Assembly: GCF_036226765.1 (NCBI RefSeq)
Contig: NZ_CP109017.1
Location: forward strand, 5,643,001 to 5,707,000
Direction of reading: 5' to 3'
Length of the DNA stretch: 64,000 bases
Origin: Streptomyces sp. NBC_00670
GTDB taxonomy: Bacteria; Actinomycetota; Actinomycetes; Streptomycetales; Streptomycetaceae
This document shows positions 41,983 through 50,368 of this stretch, one piece after another. Within the stretch, counting starts at the first letter, position 1. Every line of letters starts with the position of its first letter. Made by a program: the position numbers and the translations under genes. The notes under the pieces were generated by a model that was not told the DNA's origin, did no database searches, and saw only the letters and a program-made list of their open reading frames with translations.

Positions 41983-42846
41983 CTACCGCTGCTGCCCCTG
42001 CGGCAGTCGGTCCTGCTCTGCGAGGAAGTCGAGGATCTCCTCCGTGACGCGCTCGGGCGCGTCCTCCATCACGAAGTGTCCGGCCCCGGGGATGACGGTG
42101 AGACGGGCGCGGGGGATGTCTTCAGCGAGCCGCTGTGCGTAGGACAGAGACTGCCACTGGTCGCGTTCGCCCCAGAGGACACGGACCGGCATGGTCAGGC
42201 AGGTGAGTTGGCCGGTGATCTCCTCGGTGTACCGGGAGTCGTAGTGCCGCACCTGGTGCTCGAAGAAGGAGACGCGTCCCAGTGCCGACCGATGGGGTGC
42301 CAGGTACGCCTCGAGGACATCGCCGGTCATCGTCGCCGCGCCGTCGGACACCGTCATCTCCAGCTGCCGGGTGAGCAGGGCGTCGAACGTCTCCTGCGGC
42401 AGCCGCATGTGGTCCTCCAGCCGCTCATCGATGATGTTCTGCCAGGTCTCGGAGGGCCATGAGTCATAGCTGACCGTGTCGATGATCATCAGTCGCCGCA
42501 CCCGCTCGGGATGGGCGATGGCGAACCGCTGACCGATGGCGCCGCCGATGTCGTGGGCGACGACAGCGGCCTGTTCGATGCCCAGGGCATCGAGGAGGCT
42601 TCCCAGCAGGTCCGTCTGGGCGGCGACCGAGGTGTCGCGGTCCACTGGCCGCTCGGACCGTCCGTAGCCCAGCAGGTCGTAGGTGAGGGAGCGGTGACCG
42701 GTGGCCTCGATGTGCGGCACGACGTTCCGCCACTCGTAGGAGTGCGAGGGGGTGCCGTGGATGAACACCACGGGCTCGCCCTCGCCGCGGTCGCGGTAGG
42801 CGATGCGGACCCCGTCGACGATCAGGTCACTGGGCAGGAAGTGCAT
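41983..42846 (-). CDS. Alpha/beta hydrolase with Asp nucleophile (haloalkane dehalogenase/epoxide hydrolase type)
   Basis: Starting at ATG 42846 (AGGAG 8 nt upstream), the enzyme has 287 residues. The nucleophile elbow is VVAHDIGGAIG with Asp99 in place of Ser, the mark of dehalogenases and epoxide hydrolases. The oxyanion motif is HGTPSHSYEW. GERDQW and AGHFVMEDAPERV supply further catalytic acid and His. Substrates could be halogenated or epoxidised organics. It is divergent from a TetR gene with a palindromic operator between, so it is probably that regulator's target. Confidence 0.87.
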   Translation of the reverse strand: MHFLPSDLIVDGVRIAYRDRGEGEPVVFIHGTPSHSYEWRNVVPHIEATGHRSLTYDLLGYGRSERPVDRDTSVAAQTDLLGSLLDALGIEQAAVVAHDIGGAIGQRFAIAHPERVRRLMIIDTVSYDSWPSETWQNIIDERLEDHMRLPQETFDALLTRQLEMTVSDGAATMTGDVLEAYLAPHRSALGRVSFFEHQVRHYDSRYTEEITGQLTCLTMPVRVLWGERDQWQSLSYAQRLAEDIPRARLTVIPGAGHFVMEDAPERVTEEILDFLAEQDRLPQGQQR

Positions 42847-42889
42847 GCGGTCGGCTCCTGGCTGGGTAGGTCGGTCTCCGGAGCTAAAC

Positions 42890-42905
42890 TGTACAGGTCT
42901 GTTCA
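42890..42905. promoter_or_regulatory. Candidate operator of second TetR regulator
   Basis: TGTACAGGTCTGTTCA has arms TGtACAG and CTGTtCA around GT, a perfect 7-2-7 palindrome apart from the central pair. It lies between the divergent hydrolase and tetR-type genes and does not match the TAGAC-N5-GTCTA sites. Confidence 0.65.
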
Positions 42906-42959
42906 TTTAAGGGGAGTGGGGCGCCATGGCGTCCGCCCATCGAGATCGGGAAGCGTGGG

Positions 42960-43577
42960 ATGAGCGAGATCAAGACGGGAGCGGCCGCGGTCGGTAGGCG
43001 ACGGCCGGCCCGGGAGCGTCTGCTGGCGGCCGCCGCACGCCGCTTCTATGCCGACGGTGTGACCGCCACCGGGATCGACACGGTCATCGCCGAAGCCGGC
43101 GTGGCCAAGACGAGTCTGTACAACAACTTCTCCTCCAAGGCCGAGCTGGTCAGGGCCTATCTCAATGCCCGGCACGAGAAGTGGCTCGCGACGTACCGCA
43201 CACGGCTGGAGGGGGCGGCGGGGCCCCGCGAGGCGGTCTTGGCCGTCTTCGACGCCTACGCCGACTGCGCGGAGGACGCCCGGGAGACCGGGTTCCGTGG
43301 CTGCGGCATGCTCAACGCGGCGGCCGAGCTGCCCGCCGGGGACGCCGGGCGTGACGTCGTACGCCGCCACAAGGAGGCCGTCGAGGAACTGATCGTCGGC
43401 CACCTCGGGCAATTGCTGCTCGAACGCCCCGAAGAGGTCGGCGCGCTGGCCGAGCACCTGTCCTTCCTGCTGGAGGGCGCGATGGTGCGGGCCGGCCTGG
43501 AGGGCGATGGCCGCCGGCTGGCGCACGCCCGCACGCTGGCGGCGGCACTGTTGGACGGGGCCACGGACACATCTTGA
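42960..43577 (+). CDS. TetR family regulator
   Basis: The 205-residue protein has an HTH at about 15-65 (RERLLAAAARRFYADGV, IAEAGVAKTSLYNNFSSKAEL). The helical ligand domain has Cys residues at DCAEDARETGFRGCGML. It belongs to a common subgroup that represses a divergent neighbour, here the alpha/beta hydrolase. The ATG at 42960 has only a weak GGGAAG site. An upstream ATG at 42926 with a better GGGGAG site opens a 23-codon frame in another register. Confidence 0.85.
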   Translation: MSEIKTGAAAVGRRRPARERLLAAAARRFYADGVTATGIDTVIAEAGVAKTSLYNNFSSKAELVRAYLNARHEKWLATYRTRLEGAAGPREAVLAVFDAYADCAEDARETGFRGCGMLNAAAELPAGDAGRDVVRRHKEAVEELIVGHLGQLLLERPEEVGALAEHLSFLLEGAMVRAGLEGDGRRLAHARTLAAALLDGATDTS

Positions 43578-43645
43578 GCGCACCCCCGCGCTCTCGCTGT
43601 TGCTGTTGCAGCTCGTGCGTACCTCTCCCGTCACTTCGCTCAACT

Positions 43646-43660
43646 GGTCCGACCGGTCTA
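43646..43660. promoter_or_regulatory. Weak operator copy 4b before DJ-1-type gene
   Basis: GGTCCGACCGGTCTA keeps the right half GTCTA and central GACCG of the operator but has a degenerate left half. It lies 27 bp upstream of the strong site 4, with TTGACG (43662-43667) between. Confidence 0.4.
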
Positions 43661-43672
43661 CTTGACGAGTCA

Positions 43673-43687
43673 TAGACGACTGGTCTA
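43673..43687. promoter_or_regulatory. Operator site 4 before DJ-1-type gene
   Basis: TAGACGACTGGTCTA is identical to site 1. It lies between a -35 TTGACG (43662-43667) and a -10 TACTTT (43686-43691) with 18-bp spacing, so binding would occlude the promoter. Confidence 0.8.
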
Positions 43688-43727
43688 CTTTCTTCTCGAG
43701 CGGGAAAACACTCGGAAGGAAAGCGAC

Positions 43728-44462
43728 ATGACGAAGATTCTGATGGTCCTGACCTCGCACGACCGCCTCGGTGACACCGGTCGGCGGACCGGGTTCTGGC
43801 TGGAGGAACTGGCCGCCCCCTACTACCGGTTCAAGGAGGCGGGCTGGGACGTCACCCTCGCTTCGCCCAAGGGCGGCCGCCCGCCCCTGGATCCCACGAG
43901 CGCCAAGCCCGACTTCCAGACGGACCTCACCCGGCGTTTCGAGGAAGACCTGGAAACGCAGGCGCAGTTGGACTCGACCGTGCGCCTCGACGAGGTCTCG
44001 GCAGCCGACTTCGACACCGTCTTCTACCCGGGCGGACACGGCCCGGTCTGGGACCTCGCCGACGATCCGGTCTCGATCGGCCTCCTGGAGCAGTTCCTCG
44101 CGCAGACCAAGCCGGTGGCGCTGGTGTGCCACGCCCCCGTCGCGCTGCGGCACGTACGTACCCCCGACGGCAGCCTCGCCGTCGCGGGTCGCCTGGTGAC
44201 CGGCTTCACCGACACCGAGGAGGAGATCATCCTCGCCATCAAGGGCCTCCAGGAGGCCGGCGCGAAGGGGAAGGCGGCCGAGGTGATGCCCTTCCTGCTG
44301 GAGGACGACATGCTCGCCCGCGGTGCCCGGTACACCAAGGTCGCCGACTACGGCGAGAACGTCGTCACCGACGGACTGCTCATCACCGGCCAGAACCCGG
44401 CCTCCTCCGGCCCCGCCGCGGACGTCCTGGTCAAGACGGTCACGAACGGGAGCGCCAAGTGA
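43728..44462 (+). CDS. DJ-1/PfpI family protein, Hsp31-like (class III glyoxalase type)
   Basis: The 244-residue protein starts at ATG 43728 with GGAAGGA upstream. The nucleophile elbow ALVCHAPVAL gives Cys134-His135, and Glu26 (FWLEEL) supplies the third residue, the triad of yeast Hsp31-type glyoxalase III. A later FYPGGHGPVWDLADD loop fits the same subgroup. These enzymes convert methylglyoxal to lactate without glutathione and protect against carbonyl stress. The operator links it to the cysteine-containing TetR. It overlaps the DUF1330 gene by 4 nt. Confidence 0.9.
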   Translation: MTKILMVLTSHDRLGDTGRRTGFWLEELAAPYYRFKEAGWDVTLASPKGGRPPLDPTSAKPDFQTDLTRRFEEDLETQAQLDSTVRLDEVSAADFDTVFYPGGHGPVWDLADDPVSIGLLEQFLAQTKPVALVCHAPVALRHVRTPDGSLAVAGRLVTGFTDTEEEIILAIKGLQEAGAKGKAAEVMPFLLEDDMLARGARYTKVADYGENVVTDGLLITGQNPASSGPAADVLVKTVTNGSAK

Positions 44463-44752
44463 GCGCCTACGTGGTGATGATCCGCGAGCACCTGCGCGAC
44501 GCCGCGGAACTGGAGGTCTACACGGCGGGAGCCCGCGCCGCCCGCGCCGGGCACGACATCACCCCGCTGGCCGCCTACGGCCGGATCGACGTGCTCGAAG
44601 GCCCCCCGGCCGAGGGCGTGCTGATCAACCGCTTCCCCACCAGGGAGGCAGCGCTCGCCTGGTACCACAGCGAGCAGTACCAGGCCGCGCTTCCGCACCG
44701 CCACCAGGCCGCCGACTACCGCGTCCTCATCGTCGAAGGCGTCGACGCCTGA
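44459..44752 (+). CDS. DUF1330 family protein
   Basis: The 97-residue protein starts at GTG 44459, inside the end of the DJ-1 gene (GTGA overlap). It has the ferredoxin-like dimeric alpha/beta-barrel pattern of DUF1330: AYVVMIREHLRDAAELEVY, VLINRFPTREAALAWYHSEQYQ and YRVLIVEG. No enzymatic function is established for the family. Translational coupling makes it a partner in the DJ-1 response, perhaps handling the product or a related small carbonyl compound. Confidence 0.87.
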   Translation: MSAYVVMIREHLRDAAELEVYTAGARAARAGHDITPLAAYGRIDVLEGPPAEGVLINRFPTREAALAWYHSEQYQAALPHRHQAADYRVLIVEGVDA

Positions 44753-45068
44753 CCGCCGCGCCTGCGAGGGAGCGAGGACGGCCCCGACCCGGCGGCCGTC
44801 CTCGGCGGTTCGCGAGGCCGCGTACGGAGGAAGGCCCGGTGCGTGGTGGCCAAGGAGGAGCAGGATGCGCGGAGTGTCCGGAGGGAAGGGAAGCGCCCGA
44901 AGCCAGGCTCGGGGCGTCGCCGCCCGGACCTGCGCGGGGGCCGCTCCACTGCGCTCGGCGGTCGCCGTACGGCGTCACCACTGGGGAGAGGAACATCGCT
45001 GTCCAGGTACGCGCGGGCGTCCGCCACCGGCCGGAAGCCGTGGAGCACCTGGACGCCCTCGTCCCGGA
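44753..45068. other. 316-bp gap between convergent DUF1330 and LysR genes
   Basis: It holds a hairpin with perfect 10-bp arms (GAGGACGGCC at 44774-44783, GGCCGTCCTC at 44794-44803). Nothing else is recognisable. Confidence 0.55.
44774..44803 (+). terminator. Hairpin terminator after DJ-1/DUF1330 operon
   Basis: GAGGACGGCC and GGCCGTCCTC pair perfectly with a 10-nt loop, 22 nt after the DUF1330 stop. Confidence 0.7.
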
Positions 45069-45998
45069 TCAGGAGTTCCTCGCCGGTGGCGCCGGCGGTG
45101 CCGTCCAGGAACCGCTGGAGGCGCCGAGCCGCTGGACGAGCGAGGTGAGGTCCGTGTGCAGGGCCGATTCCGGGTTCCATACGGCCTCGAAGGAGATCTG
45201 CACCTCCCGGCCCGCGTTCAGCAGTGGGCGGTGCGGGACAGCCGGCGAAGTGAGCCGGGACTGGGGAAGCACGGCCGAGCCCAGGCCGAGAGCGGCCCAT
45301 TCCTCCAGGACCCGGTAGCTGGCCGCTTCCCCGGGATAGGTGTGCAGCGGTACCTCGTTCGCATGGAAGAGCTGGGTGGTGAACGTGGTCAGCCCGCAGG
45401 CTTCCGGCACGAGGATGAACTGTTGGTTCCCGGCCTCGGTGAGTTCCAGTGAGGTGCCGTCGTCGGCGTCCGTGCCGACGATGACGACGGGCTCGACATC
45501 GATGACCCGATGCTCGAAGCGCGGCATCGCGGTCACGGCCGGGATCAGGATCAGGTCGAGTCGTCCGGCCTGCAGCCCGTCGCGCAGATCCTGCATGTTG
45601 GCCTCGCGCAGAACGAGGTCGCGGGGCGTGGGCAGGTCGCGGACGGCGTCGAACGCGCGGCCCACCAGGTGCGGCCCGATGAGCGGTGAGACACCCATAC
45701 GGATCTTCCGGTCGTCCGGTTGGGTGAGCCGCCGGGCTTCCGCGGTGACGGCGTCCAGGGCGGTGACCGCGCGCTCGATGAGCGGCAGGACCTGGCTGCC
45801 GAAGGTGGTCTGTGTCACGCCGCGAGGGGAGCGGTCGAAGAGTTTGCCCCCGAGCCGTTCCTCCAGTTTCGCGATGCCGTTGGACAGGGCCGGCTGGGTG
45901 ACGCCGTACGCCCGCGCCGCCGCGCTGAAGGAACGTGTCTCGGCGACCGCCTGCGCGTAGCGGAGACCTTCGGCGTTCAGTCGTTCCGTCATAGCCAT
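45069..45998 (-). CDS. LysR family transcriptional regulator
   Basis: The 309-residue protein (or 307 from ATG 45992) has the N-terminal LysR winged helix (about 8-68, RSFSAAARAYGVTQPALSNGIAKLEERLGGKLFDRS). A substrate-binding effector domain covers about 95-300. It is divergent from the zinc alcohol dehydrogenase gene with 126 bp between the starts, the classic arrangement for a LysR activator and its target. The effector is unknown. Confidence 0.9.
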   Translation of the reverse strand: MAMTERLNAEGLRYAQAVAETRSFSAAARAYGVTQPALSNGIAKLEERLGGKLFDRSPRGVTQTTFGSQVLPLIERAVTALDAVTAEARRLTQPDDRKIRMGVSPLIGPHLVGRAFDAVRDLPTPRDLVLREANMQDLRDGLQAGRLDLILIPAVTAMPRFEHRVIDVEPVVIVGTDADDGTSLELTEAGNQQFILVPEACGLTTFTTQLFHANEVPLHTYPGEAASYRVLEEWAALGLGSAVLPQSRLTSPAVPHRPLLNAGREVQISFEAVWNPESALHTDLTSLVQRLGASSGSWTAPPAPPARNS

Positions 45999-46124
45999 CG
46001 CTTATCGCCTCATTCGCCGAAGTCGCCTACCGCTGCGACTCACCCCCGTTTACCGTGGGCCGCCGATGACCTGGTCATCATTCACCCTTATAACATTCAC
46101 CCGCGTGCCCCCAGGAAGTGCACT

Positions 46125-47153
46125 GTGCCCGATCCCGTCGTCGCCATGGTCGTGACCGAGCCGGACGGGCCGTTGGCCGCGTCCGCCGTCGACACTGCCC
46201 CGGTGCAGGGCCATCAGGTCCGTATCTCCGTCCGGGCCAGTGGCGTGTGCCACGCCGACATCGGCACGGCCAGGGCCCCGAAGGCAGGCCCGGACGCCCC
46301 CGTGACGCCCGGACACGAGGTCGCCGGCGTCATCGCCGAGGTCGGCGACCGGGTGCGGGGCTGGACGGTCGGCGAGCGGGTGGCCGTCGGCTGGTTCGGC
46401 GGCAGCTGCGGGCACTGCGCCTTCTGCCGGGACGGTGACGTCGTGCACTGCCCCGAGCGACAGGTGCCCGGGGTGTCCTACCCGGGTGGCTGGGCACAGA
46501 GCATCACCGTGCCGGCGGACGCGCCGGCGCGCGTCCCCGACGGCCTGGACCTCTTCGACGCGGCGGTCTTCGGCTGCGCGGGCGTGACCACCTTCAACGC
46601 CCTCCGCAGGGCCGGTACGCGCACCGGGGGCAGGGTCGCCGTGTTCGGACTGGGTGGGCTGGGGCACCTCGCCGTGCAGTTCGCGGCGAAGCTCGGACAC
46701 GAGACGGTCGCGGTCGCCCGCGGCGCCGACCGCGAGGAACTGGCGCGCGGTCTCGGCGCCCGGCACTACGTCGACAGCACGCGCGAGGCCCCCGGTGCGG
46801 CCCTCGCGGCCCTCGGCGGCGTCGACCACATCGTCTGCACCGCCTCCACCACCGACGCGCTGGGCGAACTGGTCACCGGCCTGCGGCCGCACGGCCGGCT
46901 GACGCTGGTGGGCGTGGACGACGGCGCCCTGTGCCTCCCGGTAGGCCTGCTGGTCGGTCAGGGAGTGAGCGTGACCGGGCACCTGACCGGCAGCGCGCGG
47001 GACACGGAGGAGGCCATGGCCTTCGCCGTCACCAACGGAGTCCGGCCCATGATCGAGCGGATGCCGCTGCGAGAGGCCGGCGCGGCCGTCGCGCGCCTGC
47101 GCTCCGCGGCACCCCGGTTCCGTATCGTGCTGGACCCGTCCCAGGTGTCCTGA
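46125..47153 (+). CDS. Zinc-dependent alcohol dehydrogenase
   Basis: The 342-residue MDR enzyme starts at GTG 46125 (GGAAG upstream). Catalytic zinc ligands lie in GVCHADIG and TPGHEVAGV. The structural zinc site is CGHCAFCRDGDVVHC. The NAD(P) site is GLGGLGHLAVQFA. Members oxidise primary alcohols or reduce aldehydes. Divergent LysR control and the nearby carbonyl-stress regulon suggest aldehyde handling, but this is inference. TAACAT at 46091-46096 may be its -10. The amine oxidase gene follows after 76 bp. Confidence 0.9.
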   Translation: MPDPVVAMVVTEPDGPLAASAVDTAPVQGHQVRISVRASGVCHADIGTARAPKAGPDAPVTPGHEVAGVIAEVGDRVRGWTVGERVAVGWFGGSCGHCAFCRDGDVVHCPERQVPGVSYPGGWAQSITVPADAPARVPDGLDLFDAAVFGCAGVTTFNALRRAGTRTGGRVAVFGLGGLGHLAVQFAAKLGHETVAVARGADREELARGLGARHYVDSTREAPGAALAALGGVDHIVCTASTTDALGELVTGLRPHGRLTLVGVDDGALCLPVGLLVGQGVSVTGHLTGSARDTEEAMAFAVTNGVRPMIERMPLREAGAAVARLRSAAPRFRIVLDPSQVS

Positions 47154-47229
47154 CCTCGCAGGACCTTTTCGCCCCCGTCGCGCAGGCAGCGTGCCGGGCG
47201 GTCCTCCACCGTCCCGAAGGGAACCCGCC

Positions 47230-48312
47230 ATGCTCAGCAGCGGCACTCATGACGTCATCGTGGTCGGCGCCGGCGCGGCCGGGCTGACCGCCGCGACCGT
47301 ACTGCACGAGGCCGGGCACGAGGTCCTGTGCCTGGAGGCACGGACACGGGTCGGCGGCCGGCTGCTCAGCGAGGCCGTCGACGGCGGCGCCCTGGATCTG
47401 GGGGCCACCTGGTTCTGGCCGGGGGAGCGGCGGGTCGCCGCGCTGGCCGCCCGGGCCGGAGCCGAGGTCTTCGACCAGCACCTGGCAGGGGACGCCGTCC
47501 TGCACGACCGGTCGGGGTCCCACCGGTATCCCGGCAACATGATCGACGTCCCGTCCTACCGCTTCGCGACCGGGGCGCAGCAGCTCACCTCGGCACTCGC
47601 GACGAGCCTGCCCCCGGACGCCGTACTGCTGGACACGCCCGTCACCGAGATCCGCCCCGCCGGTGCGCACGGAGTCGACGTCCACACGCCGGAGCGGGCC
47701 TTCCGCGCCGCACAGGTCGTCCTGGCCGTACCACCCGCGCTGGCGCTGGAGCGCATCGGCTTCGCCGGCGCCCTGCCCGACGACCTCGTCCGCCTGGCCC
47801 GCTCCACTCCGGTGTGGATGGGGGCCGTCGCCAAGGTCGTCGCCCGCTACGCCACCGCCTTCTGGCGCGAGGACGGACTGGCCGGCGCGGCCTTCAGCAG
47901 GGTCGGTCCGCTCCAGGAGATCCACGACATGTCCGGCGCCGACGGGCGTCCCGCGGCGCTCTTCGGCTTCGCGCACGCCCGGACCGTCCGGCCGGGCTTC
48001 GAGGACGCGGTGGCCGCACAACTCGGTGCGTGCTTCGGGCCCGCCGCGGCCGCACCCGAGGCCGTGTATGTGCAGGACTGGAGCCGCGAGACCTGGACGG
48101 CCCCGCGTTCCGTGCACGCACTCGGCGACTACTCCGTCTTCGGCCACGACCTCTACCGGCGGCCGTTCCTCGACGGCCGGCTGCACTGGGCCTCGACCGA
48201 GACGGCCACCGACCACGCAGGGCACATCGAGGGCGCTCTGCACTCCGGCGAGCGGGCGGCCCGCGCCGTCCTGTCCTCGGCGGCCCACGGCCGCGGCCTC
48301 CCCCTGGGCTGA
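47230..48312 (+). CDS. Flavin amine oxidase family protein, short form
   Basis: The 360-residue protein has the FAD-binding GAGAAGLTAATVLHEAGHEV and the LEARTRVGGRL motif of amine oxidases near the N-terminus. A C-terminal FAD contact is HWASTETATDHAGHIEGALHS. Monoamine oxidases are usually about 450 residues, so the substrate domain is reduced. There is no signal peptide. It follows the alcohol dehydrogenase on the same strand. An amine oxidase making an aldehyde and a dehydrogenase removing it would make sense together, though unproven. Confidence 0.87.
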   Translation: MLSSGTHDVIVVGAGAAGLTAATVLHEAGHEVLCLEARTRVGGRLLSEAVDGGALDLGATWFWPGERRVAALAARAGAEVFDQHLAGDAVLHDRSGSHRYPGNMIDVPSYRFATGAQQLTSALATSLPPDAVLLDTPVTEIRPAGAHGVDVHTPERAFRAAQVVLAVPPALALERIGFAGALPDDLVRLARSTPVWMGAVAKVVARYATAFWREDGLAGAAFSRVGPLQEIHDMSGADGRPAALFGFAHARTVRPGFEDAVAAQLGACFGPAAAAPEAVYVQDWSRETWTAPRSVHALGDYSVFGHDLYRRPFLDGRLHWASTETATDHAGHIEGALHSGERAARAVLSSAAHGRGLPLG

Positions 48313-48529
48313 CCCGGACGGCACGCGGCCGGCGCCCCGGCTCCGTGCTCTTCGGCGCGGGCAGGTACAGTGCGGCGGCTCTCCCACGCGGGGGCGCCCG
48401 GGGCCTTCGCGGGCCGGCCGCCTCCTGCTACCGGGCCATCGGCCGTGTCCGGGCCGCACGCCTCCGGGCGAAGGCACGCCGGCCGCCCGCGGACGCGGTG
48501 CCCTCCGGACGCCGACGCCCGTGGCCGGT

Positions 48530-49852
48530 TCAGCGTGCGCGCACGAGGACCGCCCAGCAGGCGAGCACAGGCAGGACCAGGACGGCGGCGACGGCGTTCA
48601 GCACGCCGAAGCCGGCCCAGCCCGTCAGGGGCCCGGCGAGGCCGGCGCCCACGGCCGCGACGACGTTCATCGCGGTGTCCGTGGTGCCCTGTACGCCGGG
48701 CCGCAGTGCGGCGGGCGTGCTCTCGCTGAGCAGGGCCGAGCCGGCCACCAGGCTGAAGGACCAGCCCAGTCCCAGGAGGAACAGCCCTGCCATCATCGTG
48801 CCGACCGAGTCGCGGCCCAGGCCCGACAGCGCGGCGGACACGAGGAACACCGCCTGCCCGGCCACGATGGTCGCCAGGTGGCCGATCCGGTCGGAGAGCC
48901 GGCCGACGAGCGGTGAGAACGCGTACATGCCCAGCAGATGACCGCTTATGGTGACGCCGACGACGGTGAGCCCATGGCCGTGCTCGGACATGCTGACCGG
49001 GGTCATCGTCATGACCGCCGCCATGACCGTCTGGGCCACGACGATGGTCACGAACGCGAAGGCCGCGTGCGGTGTGCGGCGAAGGTGCCGCAGGCCCGCA
49101 CGCACCATCCCGTGGGGCGAATCCTTCTTCCGCACGGCGGCCTCGGCTCGGGCCGCCGGGATGACCGCGTCCTCTTCCCCGGGTGTGTCGGCGTCCTGGT
49201 GGCGGCGGGACAGCGTGAGCGGGTCGGGACGCAGCAGGCCCCACAGCAGAGCCGATGCCGCTGCCGTGCACACGGTGGCCAGGACGAACGCCCCCGCCAG
49301 GCGCGGAAGGTGCAGAGCCGACGCCACGGCGGCACCGGGATCGGCGAGGTTGGGCCCGATCACCGAGCCGATCGTCGTGGACCACAGCACGATGGACAGC
49401 GCCTGGGCCCGCCGGTGCGGCGCGGCCAGGTCCGCGGCGGCGTAGCGGCTCTGCTGGTTGGTGGCGCTGCCGACGCCGAACAGCAGCATGCCCACGATCA
49501 GCAGAGGGATCGACCCGTTCACCGCCGAGGCGATGAGCAGACCCCCGCCGGCTGCGGCGACGAGCCATCCCGCTCCGAGAGAGGTCCGGCGGCCGCGCCG
49601 TTGGGCGAGGAGAGCGAGCGGTATGCCGACCAGGGCGGCGCCCGCCGTGGTCGCCGTGCGCGCCAGACCGGCGTAGGTCTCGCTCTGGGCCACGGACTCC
49701 GCGAGCAGGGGGCCGACCGACACCGAGACGCCCACCCCGACCCCGCCGACGATCTGCGCCGCGGACAGGACCCGGACCGTGCGCTTCTGCACCGCGCGCA
49801 CTCGGGCCTGCTCCTGCCACGGCGTCGGGGCTGTGTCCTGTGGCGTGCTCAC
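48530..49852 (-). CDS. MFS transporter
   Basis: The 440-residue protein starts at GTG 49852 and has about twelve hydrophobic helices from residue 28. Motif A-like LVGRLSDRIGHLAT lies in the second half and LALLAQRRGRRTSL in the first. The central cytoplasmic loop (about 215-260) is charged. It resembles drug-exporter MFS proteins, but the substrate is unknown. Its start overlaps the stop of the small membrane-protein gene upstream (GTGA), so they are coupled. Confidence 0.87.
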   Translation of the reverse strand: MSTPQDTAPTPWQEQARVRAVQKRTVRVLSAAQIVGGVGVGVSVSVGPLLAESVAQSETYAGLARTATTAGAALVGIPLALLAQRRGRRTSLGAGWLVAAAGGGLLIASAVNGSIPLLIVGMLLFGVGSATNQQSRYAAADLAAPHRRAQALSIVLWSTTIGSVIGPNLADPGAAVASALHLPRLAGAFVLATVCTAAASALLWGLLRPDPLTLSRRHQDADTPGEEDAVIPAARAEAAVRKKDSPHGMVRAGLRHLRRTPHAAFAFVTIVVAQTVMAAVMTMTPVSMSEHGHGLTVVGVTISGHLLGMYAFSPLVGRLSDRIGHLATIVAGQAVFLVSAALSGLGRDSVGTMMAGLFLLGLGWSFSLVAGSALLSESTPAALRPGVQGTTDTAMNVVAAVGAGLAGPLTGWAGFGVLNAVAAVLVLPVLACWAVLVRAR

Positions 49853-50235
49853 GTGTCGGCGCTCCTCGGCGGGTCGGTTGAGTGGGGGTGTCGAGTGGGG
49901 AGAAGGGCGTGCGGGAGGGACGGCCCGGGGTCAGAGACCGTGCCGGGATCGTTCGGCACGGGATTGCGGCCGGGAGCCGTCCCTGCACGGGATTCCGGCC
50001 GGGGGCCGTCCCGGCGTGCCAGGAGGACGACGGCGGTGAGCGCGGCGGCCGCGGCCAGGACGAGCAGGAGGACGCGGTCCGGTACGGCGCTGCCGAGACG
50101 TGCGACGCGCTCCTCCAGCCTCGCCCGGGTCTCGACGCTGACCGGGGAGGGGAGCGCCGCCGTGCCGTCGAACAGCAGGAAGACCACGCCGAGCAGGATG
50201 AAGAGGACGCCGCCGACGAGGGAGGAAGACGGCAT
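49849..50235 (-). CDS. Small membrane protein, unknown family
   Basis: The 128-residue product has two hydrophobic helices (about 5-25, GGVLFILLGVVFLLFDG, and about 52-70, RVLLLVLAAAAALTAVVLLA) and a Pro-rich polar C-terminal tail. Its stop overlaps the MFS start by 4 nt, suggesting it is part of the same transport unit. I recognise no family. The tail contains near-repeats (GTAPGRNPVPNDPGT) and is probably disordered. Confidence 0.65.
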   Translation of the reverse strand: MPSSSLVGGVLFILLGVVFLLFDGTAALPSPVSVETRARLEERVARLGSAVPDRVLLLVLAAAAALTAVVLLARRDGPRPESRAGTAPGRNPVPNDPGTVSDPGPSLPHALLPTRHPHSTDPPRSADT

Positions 50236-50368
50236 GACGGAGACGACCTCGTGCTCGGTGTGCGGGTGACGGACAGCGGTGGGCGCACAGCGCTGTGGCC
50301 GTGCGCCGGGCCGTGACCGAATGACGGCCGGTCGGCGCGCGACGCGTGAGAACGCGCGAGCCTCCGGC

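Noticed and set aside
44865..45452. Plus-strand frame antisense to the LysR gene
   Set aside because: It lacks any domain, and the LysR protein on the other strand is complete with a divergent target gene.
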